Assembly (NCBI GenBank): GCA_916613615.1
Contig: OU744723.1
Span: 62,070,239 to 62,134,238 of the forward strand
Direction: 5' to 3'
DNA length: 64,000 bases
Source: Steromphala cineraria
Lineage: Eukaryota > Mollusca > Gastropoda > Trochida > Trochidae
The notes beneath the pieces are model-generated. The model ran no database searches. It saw only the letters and a program-made list of their open reading frames with translations, and was not told where the DNA came from. Each line of letters starts with the position of its first letter. Position 1 is the first letter of the stretch. Below are positions 22,369 through 33,529 of this stretch, one piece after another. The translations under genes were made by a program, and so were the position numbers.

Positions 22369-24659
22369 TTACTTGCAAATGCAAAGATGTGGTAGATAAT
22401 GATTGAAGTAAAACATGTCTATCTTCACTCTCATATCAATCCACTTTTGTTCAGAAAAATTTATTCTTTCAAGATGAAAGTCACTTTTGCACATGACAAA
22501 GAAGTCACACCACTTTGAACCTGTTAGTGCCATCTGCCCCATGACTTGGCAGTAATATTTGTCTGATAATCTTAGCTTGTATATTCCATTGACAATGTGT
22601 AAGTACTTCAGTTCAGTGATAGAGTCAACACTTGATGGACATTTTATTTCCAACAATCCAAAGTTAGGATTGGAAGTTGGATCATACACTCGACGGTCAG
22701 GTGATGTGCCTAGGTGTGGACAACTTGGATTTATTACAAAACCACACTTAAAAACATTATTGTTAGTCCTTTCAGCATAACACTTTGCTGCATTTTGCTC
22801 CTGTTCAATCCCATGTTTCATTGCATCTGTCAAAACACTTCTTCTCTTCATTTGACACTTTTTTGGACACAGTCTCTCAACAAGTTTTTCATAGTCACCT
22901 TTTCTTGAATAAACTGGTTTGAAATTAGATGAAGTTAATCTGTCAGAGTGTAAATCATGCCACCTGTCATTGTCAGATTGGGACCTGGTTCCAGCTTCAA
23001 TTTCCACTGATTCTGCATCTGTAATTTTCAGCCCATCATATACATCTTGTTGACCATGAGTCAGAACTGTTGAAATATCACTTACATCAACTGGCAAATT
23101 GAAACATGGAGCAGTTTTGATAACTGGATTATTGGAAATAATGTCTGATTCAATTTCAACTTTGACAGGACATTGATATGACAAAACACAGCCCTTAGGG
23201 ACAGGTCCAAGCTCACTGTCAACCATTTGTAAATCTGCAGTAGTTAAGCATGATCTTATCTGTGCTGATGAGTTCACATTTTCCAAATTTTGAGAAAGTG
23301 TTGAAGTAAATTCTTGACATGGTAATGGTAATTTGACTGGGTTATAAAATGTAGAATTGACTCCTTGAATTCTTCTCACTTTGGCTGGATTTGATGTTGG
23401 AGTTTTAACTTTACTGATATTGATGTCACTTATTTTCTTTGGTGTTATGCCCTTTGTTCTTGGAATATGCCATGTTTGTGGTAATGAAGTTTTACTGATT
23501 ATTGAGGGAACAGTCTTAAAACCACACATGTTATAGTGATGAAGAAGATATAACAGTCCCAGAATATGATTGCAATCACCTGCACCAGCTTTACATGAGC
23601 AAAAACAATTGTTGATGATAACTCCATTATGATGGCTGAGAATTTTGAGATTAAGGTTATGGGGTGGCTCATTCTTCCTCATAGACTTGAAGCACTTCGC
23701 CTTGACATAACTTCCCTCACATGCTGTGCGCACTGCAATCAAAAAATGGATTTAATTATTTAATGTAGAATCATATTACAGTGAATTAAAATAAAAGGAA
23801 TTTTATTTAATATTCATAACTCCAAATTATGAAATCTTTCTTAAAGAATAGCATGAACCTCGGGTTAATCATACTCTTTTGAGGCATTTTTTGAAAGTAT
23901 ATCTTGATCCAAAAACAATTAAGCAGAGCTTCCGCATGCCTGGCTTCATGCCCGGTGTAGGGAACAATTAATACTGTTAATGTCAATACATATTACATGA
24001 TAAAATTAAAGAAAAATTAGGCATAGCTTCCGCGTGCCGGGCTACCTGCCCGGTCTAGGGAACAAAAGCGTTCAAAAGATTTTTTAAATACATGTATATA
24101 TTTAGCATGCTTTATTTGCCCTATCAAGGCTATAAATTCTGATAAAAAATATTATAATAGTGAATATAAAATGATGGTCACAATTAAATTGAAATAATGA
24201 CTATTTTATTTAATTGAATGTTCATGGTTTTAATTATGAATTTGTAAGTAATAATGAACACTTAAGTATAACACTTGTTTGCAGTATCATGATATTAGGT
24301 TTGGTAAATATATTTTCTTTTATTAATAAAGTTTCATAAAAAATATACAATAAAAACTTTCACAAATCGGTAGACTATTATATTTTTCAATAGTGGTCAT
24401 AAATGAGTTTATGATGACTTTTAAATCTGGACCGGATAGCTTTGGTAACGTCAAACATGAAATGTCAAAAATCTCAATGACAATAGTTACCTTCAACATC
24501 ATGGACGTAAGACTCGACGAAATTACTGTAAGCCTTTTTGTGAAGAGCCCTTGGTACTCGGCAGTTCGTTGCCCATGCTTCAATGTCTGAAGACTCGATG
24601 GCAGGCAGCGATTTCAGACTGCGTGTCCACTGAGGTAAGGACGGACCGAGCGATGACAT
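22369..24659 (-). CDS. SWIM zinc finger plus YqaJ/lambda-exonuclease-like nuclease, two exons
   Basis: Exon 1 is 24659-24491 (GT donor at 24490-24489) and exon 2 is 23732-22369 (AG acceptor at 23734-23733). They join in frame at VHDVE/VRTACEG to about 510 residues. A SWIM finger (CSC then CNH, in CFCSCKAGAGDCNH) lies in the first 110 residues, followed by a low-complexity linker of about 190. The C-terminal third is a PD-(D/E)xK fold of the YqaJ viral recombinase type: SDRLTSSNF, Glu in KHGIEQEQNA, Asp in GTSPDRR, the E-x-K pair in LLEIKCP and the Gln motif YYCQVMGQM. All key residues are present. ISL2EU elements are known to carry such a nuclease; its role in transposition is not established, and trimming of DNA ends is only a guess. 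The long intron carries two GC-rich hairpin-like motifs. Confidence 0.87.
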
Positions 24660-24771
24660 TGCTCTAGCAGACGATGGATTCGGGGGGGAAAATACCGGAA
24701 GTACATTTCGTGTATACCGAGCCTCGCTTTCGCGATTAATGGCTGACGCGTGAGAAAGGAGTATACGCCCT

Positions 24772-24990
24772 TGAAATCACGAAGTTTGCGTCAAGTTACG
24801 TTCGAATTCGCTGACGTCATAAGCACGAGCAGATATGACGTCACAATGCGTCATACACACAGGGAGATGAGCGGGAAATCCTGTCATGGACATATCCCCA
24901 TTGATATGTAGACCCGTTTGGTGTAATTATTTTTTGTTTGTCCGTACTTTTAAATAAAGTTTACATTAGAATGATTATAAACAATGTTGT
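24772..24990 (+). repeat. Dispersed repeat A, copy 2, right half
   Basis: Matches 10965-11150 in the same orientation, including GTCAAGTTACGTTCG and GCTGACGTCATAAGC. It carries an extra GAGCAGATATGAC near 24827 relative to the other copy. Confidence 0.8.
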
Positions 24991-25915
24991 TGAGAAACAT
25001 TTTCATGATTACAGGTGATAAACAAATCAATATTCTGGTCGGCGGCTTTCATATTTTAGATTTTGTAATTACTAGGTATAAACTGTCTTTGAAATTATGG
25101 AAATAGGGTATTGTTTTTCATGTTATGTAATTATACAAACATTGACAATAATTTAAAACAAATATTCCAAAGTTTTTTCTGTGTCATAGGAATTATATTA
25201 GTTTGGGCCTTGCTAAGATTATGAATGTTCTATCAATAAGTTAAGCAAACACAACTTATTCTAAATACATTATTATTCAAATGAATATGGCAATTGACAT
25301 GTTAAAATTCGTCACTGACAATATAATGGGTGTATTGATGACGTAATGTCCAAGTTTTGATTAAAATTTTATTGAAGAGCTTTTTGATATTTTTTTAATA
25401 TAAGTCTATTCATATCAAAAATAAGACACGACTCAAAATGTGAAACAGTGTTTAAAAGTATTCAAGTGTGGTCTAGTTTTTCATATTTTATACAGATAAA
25501 TACAATAATTTCATTTAGAAGCAGATATTAGGTAAAAACTTTAAAAAGAGTTTGATTGTGACATGGCTGACAAGGAACCATCTACGTACGCTTCACTCAA
25601 CCCGCTCGGGTATTGGAGAGTCATTCTTGGTGACTAGAATTGAGTTTTTATTGTTCTAAAGAGTTTCAAAAGTGTACAAATGTGTATTCATTTTTCATAT
25701 TATGTCATTACAAATACAATAAAAGTATTTTCAAACATATATCACTTACTTTTTCAAAAATTTGATAGTTCAATATTCTAGCTGACATTTTGTAAACAGT
25801 CACAAAGTAGTAAGTATAACATATAACTTAAACTTTTCTTATTTACAAATTCAGAAAATATCTAAACAACATCTACTAATTATTCAGTCTATATCTAACA
25901 AGTATAATCTGACCT
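24990..25915 (-). repeat. Dispersed repeat B, copy 2 (inverted relative to copy 1)
   Basis: Complement of 12525-11325 without the 271-bp MITE. It has flipped relative to repeat A between the two loci, so A and B are either separate elements or have been rearranged. It begins where the SPRY-like exon ends. Confidence 0.8.
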
Positions 25916-25917
25916 AT

Positions 25918-26612
25918 TTAGTCAGACAAGGCTTGCTGAATGAGTTTTATTTTGCTATCAGTGACGGAGATCTCGCGCCCGCTGACCAGTCTCATTCTTG
26001 TAGCACACTCGTCGTTGTCTGGATTAACGTAAAACATGGGGAAAACCCGCTGGGTGAACTCCAGATCTAATTTACACAAGAGTTTCCCCCTCTCCACGTC
26101 TAGGAACGCTACCCTCCCCCTCCCCACATCCAGCACCAACCCGAAGGTGAAGGTGAGCTCACCAGATGTAGGGAGGGGGAGAGAGACACACTCACCAACC
26201 TGATGTCCCTCCCACCTCTCTTCCTGATCTCTCCTCCTCACCTGGATACAGAGCTGGCCGGGGTGACGGGGACATTCGCCCCACACAGACACGCCGACCC
26301 CGCCGCGGAGAACAGAAACCCAGGGCATCTCGTCCATGTTGCTCTCTCCCTCCACCACCCCCATCTCCAGCAGGGGGTACACGCCTCTCTTCCTCCACCT
26401 CAGTGTAGATTGAGTCTCCCAGTAGGAGGGAGACGTGAGGGGGGAGGGGGAGGGAGGGAGGGGGAGCGGACTGCTACAAGTCCCCCAGAACTTCTTGAAC
26501 TGACCCGGAGTGTTTCTCCTTCCACTCCGCGCCATGTTGGTCAGTTCCCGTCCAAAATCTTCCACTTGTAGCTCGCTGCACACTTTCTGTGAGTTGAGAA
26601 TCAGCGCCCGGC
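25918..26612 (-). CDS. 3-prime terminal exon encoding a SPRY/B30.2-like domain (partial gene)
   Basis: An open frame of about 230 codons follows a splice acceptor (TTATTCCAG ending at 26613 on minus) and ends at a stop at 25918. A hydrophilic segment with a Pro/Ser-rich stretch precedes YWETQSTLRW, GVYPLLEMGVVEG and WVSVL, then a weakly conserved middle, then FGLVLDVGRGRVAFLDVERG and a terminal VFPMFYV. This order resembles the SPRY/B30.2 domain of TRIM-like and other immune or ubiquitin-ligase proteins, which bind partner proteins. It is much GC-richer than its surroundings, as a host exon in AT-rich sequence would be. Upstream exons are not recognisable in the next 5 kb. It is the only candidate host exon here; a captured or pseudogenised exon is also possible. 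Confidence 0.55.
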
Positions 26613-26639
26613 CTGGAATAAACACGTTTGTTGTTATTT

Positions 26640-27480
26640 AAACATATACAAATAGCATCTTAAAATCTTTATTTTGATATTTCAAACATTTTGATGACAT
26701 TTTTAGTGGTAATTGCCAAGATTTTTTAAAACTTTGTTCAACCGCGCAAAGTCAAAACAAAATGGCTAATTTCAGAGTTCATCAAATAAAAGAAAATTTT
26801 CACCAAAACATAAACAAATGGCATATCAAAATGTTTATTTTTATATTTTAAGTAGTTTTATGATAAAATAATTGATAATTATATCGATATTTTGAAAATT
26901 AGTTCAACCGCTCAAACAAAAAAACTGTCTGATATTTTAGAGTTGATTATCCTGTGACTAAACAAATTTTGTTATCCAAACATATACAAATGATATCTTG
27001 AAATGTTTATTTCAGTATTTTGAATAATTCTATAACAAAATTATCGATCATTGGAACAAAAAATATAAATTTTGTTTAATCCGGCAAAACACAATATTAG
27101 ATCTACAGCTGATTTTGCCGACAGTCGGTCTCAAAATGGATCCATTTACGTTAAGCATAGAACAAATTGTTCTTATAAAAACTATACAAATGGCATCTTA
27201 AAATCAATATTTTGATATTTTGAAAACAATTATGTAATAATATTTGATAATTGCACAAAAAAATATAATTTTGTTTGCCACTCGAATTTACATAATCAGT
27301 TGTTTTCTCAAAGATGAGTCCCGGTCTGCGAAATACGAATTATTTGTATAAAACACTGGTGAAAATATATACAAATGGCATCTTGAAATATTTATTTTAG
27401 TGTTTCAAATACTTTGATGACAAAATATTCAATACTTACACAAATAAATTTAAAGTTTGATCGCTGACAAATGAATGATG
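26640..27480. repeat. Diverged tandem repeat of about 165-200 bp upstream of the SPRY-like exon
   Basis: Units recognisable by ATACAAATGGCATCTT-type starts at about 26644, 26810, 26983, 27184 and 27369, each followed by a TTTATTTT block and GATGACAAAAT. Further units occur at 31150 and 31380, so the array is split by about 3.6 kb. Confidence 0.7.
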
Positions 27481-27530
27481 ATTCAGCTGCTCTCTCAGAG
27501 CTTTGAGTCCCGGTTTGTAAATAAATAGAG

Positions 27531-27674
27531 GTTATCATGCGAGTGTGTTTTGGGATCGTAAATATCCTGCATTAGGAATAAACATTGTATTTTGCGAGCC
27601 TTGGCGAGCTAAATACATAGTGTTTATTCCTAATGCAGGATATTTACGATCCCAAAACACACGAGCATGATAAC
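27531..27674. repeat. Long palindrome, about 64-bp arms
   Basis: GTTATCATGC...TGTATTT at 27531-27594 is matched by its complement ending at 27674, with about three mismatches or gaps. The spacer is TGCGAGCCTTGGCGAGCT. It would form a strong hairpin in RNA or single-stranded DNA. Confidence 0.9.
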
Positions 27675-27944
27675 TTCTTTATCATACAATGTCATTTTAA
27701 AATTTAATTCGATAAAAATGCCTGATAATACTATTTTAATAGTTGAAATTGATTTAAGATTCGCGCATTGATATATGCAAATGAATAGAGCAGTGACTCT
27801 GACGGTGAATTGACAAAATATAATTCCTCCTTATATATGCCTTTTATTGCCGTTTGAGTTATTTTGTCACGACTCCAAAGTTTTGAAATTTTAAAAATCT
27901 ATAAAATACGATGTTTTTAAAAATTAGAGACATTTTAAATGGTC

Positions 27945-28020
27945 TTTGGTGGGATCGAACTGACGTTCTTTAATCTGACGTCATCGAGAGGACGAGTCAA
28001 TCTCACCAAGGGGCAAGAGT
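27945..28020 (-). repeat. tRNA-like remnant (possible SINE head)
   Basis: On minus a B-box-like GTTCGATCCC is preceded by TTGGTGAGATTGA. The arms of a tRNA do not fold properly, so a functional tRNA is unlikely. Confidence 0.3.
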
Positions 28021-29170
28021 TGCTTCCCTTCGCCTACGTGACAATGGCAGCTTGCGTTGAGAGCGATTGAACGAACATTGATGGCCGGAGAGCTAAACTA
28101 GATCTTAGTCTGTGGATTTCCGAATCCAAACTAAACAATATTAAAGTAAAGAACACCGAAGATTGGTAAATGAGGTGTTTGAACATGAGACTTGAACTGC
28201 CTTTGGTACCTGTGAGTAAAATTGTTCTGTCGGTTTCATTGCTTGTGTTTTAGCACTGCTAAGTCATACATATGGCTAAAGACTCATACAGTTTTGTTGT
28301 TATTTCTTAGATTAATGTTTATGCAATGTATCATTCACATTGTAATGCCTCACTCCGTTTATACTAAAAGTGTTCAAAATGTTAACGCTTGTGACGTCAT
28401 CGGAATTGGAGCCGCTATAGAATATGTTCGCCACTTTTCGTCGCTCTAGATTTCATCCTAAAGAGGGATTTTTTTGGTGGGGAGTATATAAAAAAGTGGG
28501 GCATGGTTTTTTGTGGGGTATAAAGAAAGAAAGATGAATTTTTGAAAATAATAATTTTAGCGAGTTTTGATCTCGCTCCCCCTTTCCTCTTTCTCTCAGC
28601 CCCGCTACCCTCTCACTCGCCCTCGCTCTCCACCCGCCTCTCATACTCTATCAATCACTCGGATATATCACTGCTGCACCTTCAACGGACATCTGTAACT
28701 ATCTGAAAGAGAAGAAATCATACAAAGATCAAGAATACATGGTTAACAACATAATCATGATACCCCACAAGCGTAACCGCACGGCCGGAAGCAGTGTTAA
28801 CCGTGGATGCTCGGAACTTTTAGTCATCAGTGGGAATGGCGTTCTAAAAATAGAACAGGAAGTTGCATTCGGAATTTGACATTCGGATGTTCAGAGATGA
28901 CCTCAAAGATGTCTTGGGCGAGTTCTAGCGTGTGTTAACATTGTCGACTGAATAAAGTCCTGTTTTGTGATCTGTAAAATTTAGCTGTACTTAATAGACG
29001 AAGAATCAAAGGTAAAAGTTGGGACTACTCCTAATGAAATATAACGACCCTTGCATAAATCAGCTCATAAGAAAGTGTTAAATGTAAACGTGGGAGAAAT
29101 GAAGAAGATATATATCCAAAATCTAAATGAATATTTTTGTTTTTAAATCATATAAAAAAATCTAAAATAT
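28020..29170. other. Spacer without recognised gene
   Basis: Contains a CT-rich tract at 28565-28635 and no supportable exon. Short ORFs here lack any family resemblance. Confidence 0.4.
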
Positions 29171-29179
29171 TAAGCTATT

Positions 29180-30150
29180 TGGGGTTTAAATAAGGATCGA
29201 AAGTTCGTGAAACGTCCCCTGGAAGTAACACTAAACTCAAAAGAAGACAGTCTTTTTTCTGTAGAGCTATTCAAGGGTTGAGGGAGATCGTCGACGAATA
29301 CTATAATAATATAAGTCTTAATTAAGAATTGAAAGTTCGTGAAACGTACCCTGGAAGTAACACTAAACTCAAAAGAAGATAGTCTTTTTTTCTGTATCCA
29401 AGGGTTGAGGGAGATCGTCAACGAATACACGATAATATTAAGTTTAAACTTAACAAAATAAAACGAATTGCAGATTTTTAAAAATGATGGAATATTCAAC
29501 TATAGTATCCTAAACTAAAAAAAAAGACAGTCTTTTTGTATCCAAGGGTTAAGGGAGATCGTCGACGAAGACTAAGATTATATATAGGTAGAATATTATA
29601 TAGGAGAAAGTATGTGTCATATGCAACGTTTACTTACTTTCTATATGACAGGTGAAATGTGTGTGGGAATTATCAGTAAACGAAAATGAAACGTAACCCA
29701 AACTCCATGAAGTCGTTGTTAAAAACCATTAAGATAGCATTTCTAATACATCCGAGGGCTAAAAAAGATCTAGTCTTTTATGTCAATATTTTGATAGGTA
29801 TCCAAGGGTTAAAAAAGATTGTCGACTGAAGTAGTTAAATGCCGAAACCCGGTAGAGAAAAGCTGTTTGGATATCCAAGGGTAAAAGACGATCTTCCACA
29901 TGTATGTCAATATCTATGAATATAAAATTATATGAATGCATCCGAGGATTAAAGAAGATCGTCGACATAGCTATCATAGGGTAAAAGACGATCTTCCACA
30001 TGTATGTCAATATCCATGAATATAAAATTATATGAATGCATCCGAGGATTAAAGAAGATCGTCGACATAGCTATCATTCCGTAAATAATATATTCGATGA
30101 TTCATACATTTTATGTATCCTAGGGTTAAAGAAGATCGTCAGCGTATAAA
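29180..30150. repeat. Cluster of about ten copies of a 25-bp motif (AAGGGTTAAAGAAGATCGTC)
   Basis: Related motifs start near 29270, 29402, 29545, 29755, 29803, 29876, 29943, 29979, 30048 and 30121. The consensus is roughly ATCCAAGGGTTAAAGAAGAT followed by CGTCGAC. Spacing varies (35-210 bp). Two units (29880-29968 and 29983-30072) are near-identical over about 90 bp, and the first two have related flanks. Confidence 0.75.
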
Positions 30151-31130
30151 AGGAGAGTTGATAAATAGTTGAATAAGCTAGAATTTCATTCAATTTTTAA
30201 ACAAAAATCTGTTATTGCTTACAATTCAGTCAACTATAAATGATATGGAAAGAACGATAGTTTATTTATCAATGTGTATTTTAAAGATCGCCGATAAAGT
30301 TTTTATTTATAGAAGTTTTATGATAGATTGTTTAGACGGGATCTTCATTATTCTAAGATGGGCCCGAAGGCCCGTTTCGTAGCCAAGGTGGGAATATACC
30401 TGGAATAGGCTTACTATATATATTTAAAATGACAGATATTAATTAAACAACACTTAAACATAAAAAATATGGCAATGACAAATTTTAATAACAAGTCGTG
30501 ACACAAATAGACACACAACGGTAAACATGACTGAAAGTGGGGAGGTAGCTGGATCGTTCTATAAAGGAAACACGAAGTTGATTGTATCTTCCAGCCATCA
30601 AGTTGACGGTAACATCAGGTCTGCAACAAAATGATGTACTTGATCATAATTCGATGTCTCAAAAGATGAGTTTATCTCAAAGCTCGAACCCCTTGGACCC
30701 ACGCTCCAAACATCGCTTTTTAGCAGGTACGCATAAACGACATCACTTTGAACGGTGCAAGGAGTGTGTGAGGCAAACAAAATGGCGCCGTCTTTGATCG
30801 GCGATCGCTTCGAAATTTAAAGTTTTCATAACCGTTGATCAAGAGGATGCATTTCAATAAAAAATGGCACTTGACCAGGATTTGAGGTATGTAAGAGCTC
30901 AAACATCGATTTTTTAGGAAACATGGGTTTGTATAGAAAAAAATGAGTGGCGAACAGATTCTATATTCGCTCCTCGGAATTTTCGAAAGAAGTTCCGACC
31001 TTGACCTTTGAAATTTGCATCGGTATCCGTATATGACCCTTAGCCACGCCCAACGGATATCGAAAATATCCGTTGGCTTTATTATGCCGAGAACACTATC
31101 CATTGTATGATAAGATCAATTACCAGCGGT
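30150..31130. other. Spacer without recognised gene
   Basis: A small GGGCCCGAAGGCCC hairpin lies at 30360. Otherwise AT-rich sequence with no supported frame. Confidence 0.4.
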
Positions 31131-31136
31131 ACGTTA

Positions 31137-31560
31137 TTAAAATTGTGTTGCCGGAATATATACAAATGGCATCTTGAAATATTTATTTTACTGTTTCAAA
31201 TACTTTGATGACAAAATATTCAATACTTACACAAATAAATTTAAAGTTTGATCGATGACTTAATATTTTAAAAGTTGCCAACAAGATTAAACTTTGTTTG
31301 CTGACAAACTGACCAATAATTCAGTTGCTTTCTCAATCCGCAAATAACAGCAATAACTGTTAAAATAGGTTGCCGAAATATGCACAACTGACATCTTGAA
31401 TTGTTTACTTACATGTTTCAAATGGTCTGGTGATGAAATATCTAACAATTAAAATATTTTTAGGATAGGCCTATAGTTTACCGCTAAAATTGACAAAAAA
31501 GGTACATTGTAAAAACTGATTGTCCTGTAAAAACATCGTGCTATTCAAACTTGGTATCTA
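31137..31560. repeat. Two further units of the 165-200 bp intronic repeat
   Basis: The unit at 31150-31255 is nearly identical to 27365-27470. A more diverged one begins near 31378. Confidence 0.65.
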
Positions 31561-31588
31561 AAATAGTAGATCGAACTTCTGTCGCCGA

Positions 31589-32463
31589 ATCAATCAATCA
31601 ATGGTTTATTTACGTCTCACTTGCGTACATAAATATTAAAAGTACATTCATAAAAGAGAATAATAAAGATAAAGAGTACACAACCAATCGCCCAGCGATT
31701 TGAGAGAGACAATAAAATGTTTACGAATATATTAAGAGAATATATACAAAGCTTATGTACATCAAGAGTATAAAATACCTCTTCTTTTAAATAAAATATC
31801 ATTGCAGGTTCTGGCTGTATCAAACACTAAAATAGGATTGGATAAAACATAGTAAAATTTCTTATAATCTGTTAAACTATTAAAATTGGGATAGACAGTC
31901 ATGCATACATTTAACAATCTCTCTCTCTCTCACTTTAATACAACGGGCATTTCAACAGTGTGTTGAGCTCGTCCTCGATTTCATGAGTACAGTTTAAACA
32001 TTTTCTATCCATGAGTGGCAGGTTTTCATAGCGTCTGGTTTCTGTCTTCAGTGGAGCAATTCCGAAACGAAATTTAGCAAGAGCACTCCTGTGGGCATGG
32101 GGCATGCATAGGGCATTTAAGATATTCTTCCGTATGGTATTGCGTTTTAAAATGTCTATATTGACGTAACTTGTTCCTTCCATTTCGTGTGTTTTCAGAC
32201 TGAACATGATTTTCCCAGGATATTACACATTCATCAAAAACAGCTTTCTTAACAGTTCTAGAGAGTAGGCGTGCCTCAATATTATTATCCAGATCATAAA
32301 TATGGGAAAGATTTTTCTTATTCATAAACTCTGCAATCCTGTTGGTCCAGTTGCGTTTGCGTGTTGTATGAGTCCATATGAAAATACGTCTGTTAATTCT
32401 ACCACAGTGCATATTCTTGAGTCGTGCCCAGTGTCTCATAACTCCCGACCACTGGCGGGCCAA
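31589..32463 (-). pseudogene. 3-prime fragment of a non-LTR retrotransposon, ATTG-repeat tail
   Basis: Two overlapping frames on minus (32463-32074 and 32207-31935) give a continuous match to the region after the reverse transcriptase of a LINE once a frameshift near 32120 is allowed. Pieces are WSGVMRHWARLKNM, NKLRQYRHFK, HRSALAKFRFGIAPL and the terminal zinc-binding CLNC...EDELNTLLKCPLY. Downstream an AATAAA and a TTGATTGATTG tail (31591-31601) mark the 3-prime end. The reverse transcriptase and endonuclease are missing, so it is 5-prime truncated and dead. Confidence 0.75.
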
Positions 32464-32924
32464 GGGCGGAACCCAGCCGGAATCTGTAACCGCATACTAA
32501 CCATACATAACCATTTAATTTCTTTTTTTATGTTCCTGTCATGTACATATTTATTTATATTTATCGTCTCTCATAACTCCTTTGGAGTGGCATATGTTCA
32601 TTTTTAATTCTACACTGTATGTATATTTTATGTAAATTTATTATTTAAATTTACACCCCTTGGGCGATTATATCCCTTCTTTTTTCAATTGGTTTTAACT
32701 CATAACTACCTTCTTATATAGGTATTTACCCTTTACACCCCTTGGGAAGTTATTGCCTTTATTTAAGTTGAATGTTGTATGCCGTGAGCTCCATCCGCGT
32801 AGGTTGGTTATCTCATAACCACCTTGGTCGGTTATAAGATTGTAAACAATCGCAAACATTTGGACTTGTAAAATTTGGATTTTTGATCAAACAAGAAAGT
32901 TAAGTTTATGAACAACGAAAGTGG

Positions 32925-33000
32925 GATTCGAACCAGGGACCTCCATGTTGTCCATCAGCGCTCTTACCTGTTGAGCTACCGAGGGTCCATGCCAGTTGAT
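32925..33000 (-). repeat. tRNA-like sequence (SINE head or tRNA pseudogene)
   Basis: On minus an A box (GGTAGCTCAACAGG) with paired D stem GCTC/GAGC is followed by a B box (GGTTCGAATCCC). The T stem and acceptor stem do not pair. A decayed relative lies at 46570-46645 with the same flanking ATTTGGA-type sequence, so this is a dispersed repeat. Confidence 0.45.
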
Positions 33001-33054
33001 GTAAATTTATTTGTGTCATATTTTGTATTTTATTTCCCCTATAAATATATAATT

Positions 33055-33400
33055 AATATTGCAATAAAATAGTTTTTAATGTACGGAATCAAGGTTTTAG
33101 TTCTAAAAACCCTAGGCAGGGGGTATAGTAAGTAGTCTAAAATAGTATTTATATCAAGACATATCAAACCCGCAAAATGGATCACTAAAACGTTTTTTAA
33201 TTATTTGTATGTAAACAAATTTAGTTTAAACACCGTCATAAACTAGTTTTTATTGTAAGAAATCAAGAGTATATTTTCTAAAACCCTAATCTGAGGGTAT
33301 TTAAAAAAATTCTTATCGAGATATGATAAACCCGCGAATGATATCAGTAAAACGTTTTTAAATTAACTGTATATTAACAAATTAAGTTGAAACTTTTGCA
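33055..33400. repeat. Direct duplication of about 175 bp
   Basis: Two tandem, diverged units: AGTTTTTAATGTACGGAATC at 33070 parallels AGTTTTTATTGTAAGAAATC at 33245, and both end with AAACCCGC...AAAACGTTTTT. Confidence 0.7.
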
Positions 33401-33426
33401 TGAGTCTTCCGCGGGAGTGTAAGTCA

Positions 33427-33525
33427 AATAATAACCCGTTTGCCTCTGGTTATGGAAATAACCTCTGCTCGGGCTACGCCCTCGCGAGGTTATTTTCCAT
33501 AACCCCTCGGTACCGGGTTATTATT
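33427..33525. repeat. Palindrome, about 40-bp imperfect arms
   Basis: AATAATAACCCG...ATAACCTC is answered by GAGGTTATT...CGGGTTATTATT around a TGCTCGGGCTACGCCCTCGC spacer. The arms are unrelated to those of the other palindromes here. Confidence 0.8.
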
Positions 33526-33529
33526 TACT

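Larger units (their letters stand above)
18163..24762. mobile_element. ISL2EU-like DNA transposon, 6.6 kb, two convergent genes
   Basis: Imperfect terminal inverted repeats of about 60 bp enclose the element. ACGCCCTTCTCACGC at the left faces, on minus, ACTCCTTTCTCACGC at the right, and both arms share GAGGCTCGGTATACA further in. An AT dinucleotide abuts each end (18161-18162 and 24763-24764), matching the 2-bp duplication expected for ISL2EU. The flanks correspond to two halves of repeat A, which is uninterrupted at 10625-11150. Inside are a THAP-DDE transposase on plus and a SWIM/YqaJ-type nuclease on minus, the gene pair I know from this superfamily. Both frames look intact, so this may be an autonomous copy. 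The exact end base is inferred from the repeat alignment. Confidence 0.85.

Noticed and set aside
32925..33000. Functional tRNA gene on minus
   Set aside because: A and B boxes are good, but the T and acceptor stems do not pair and a decayed relative occurs at 46570.
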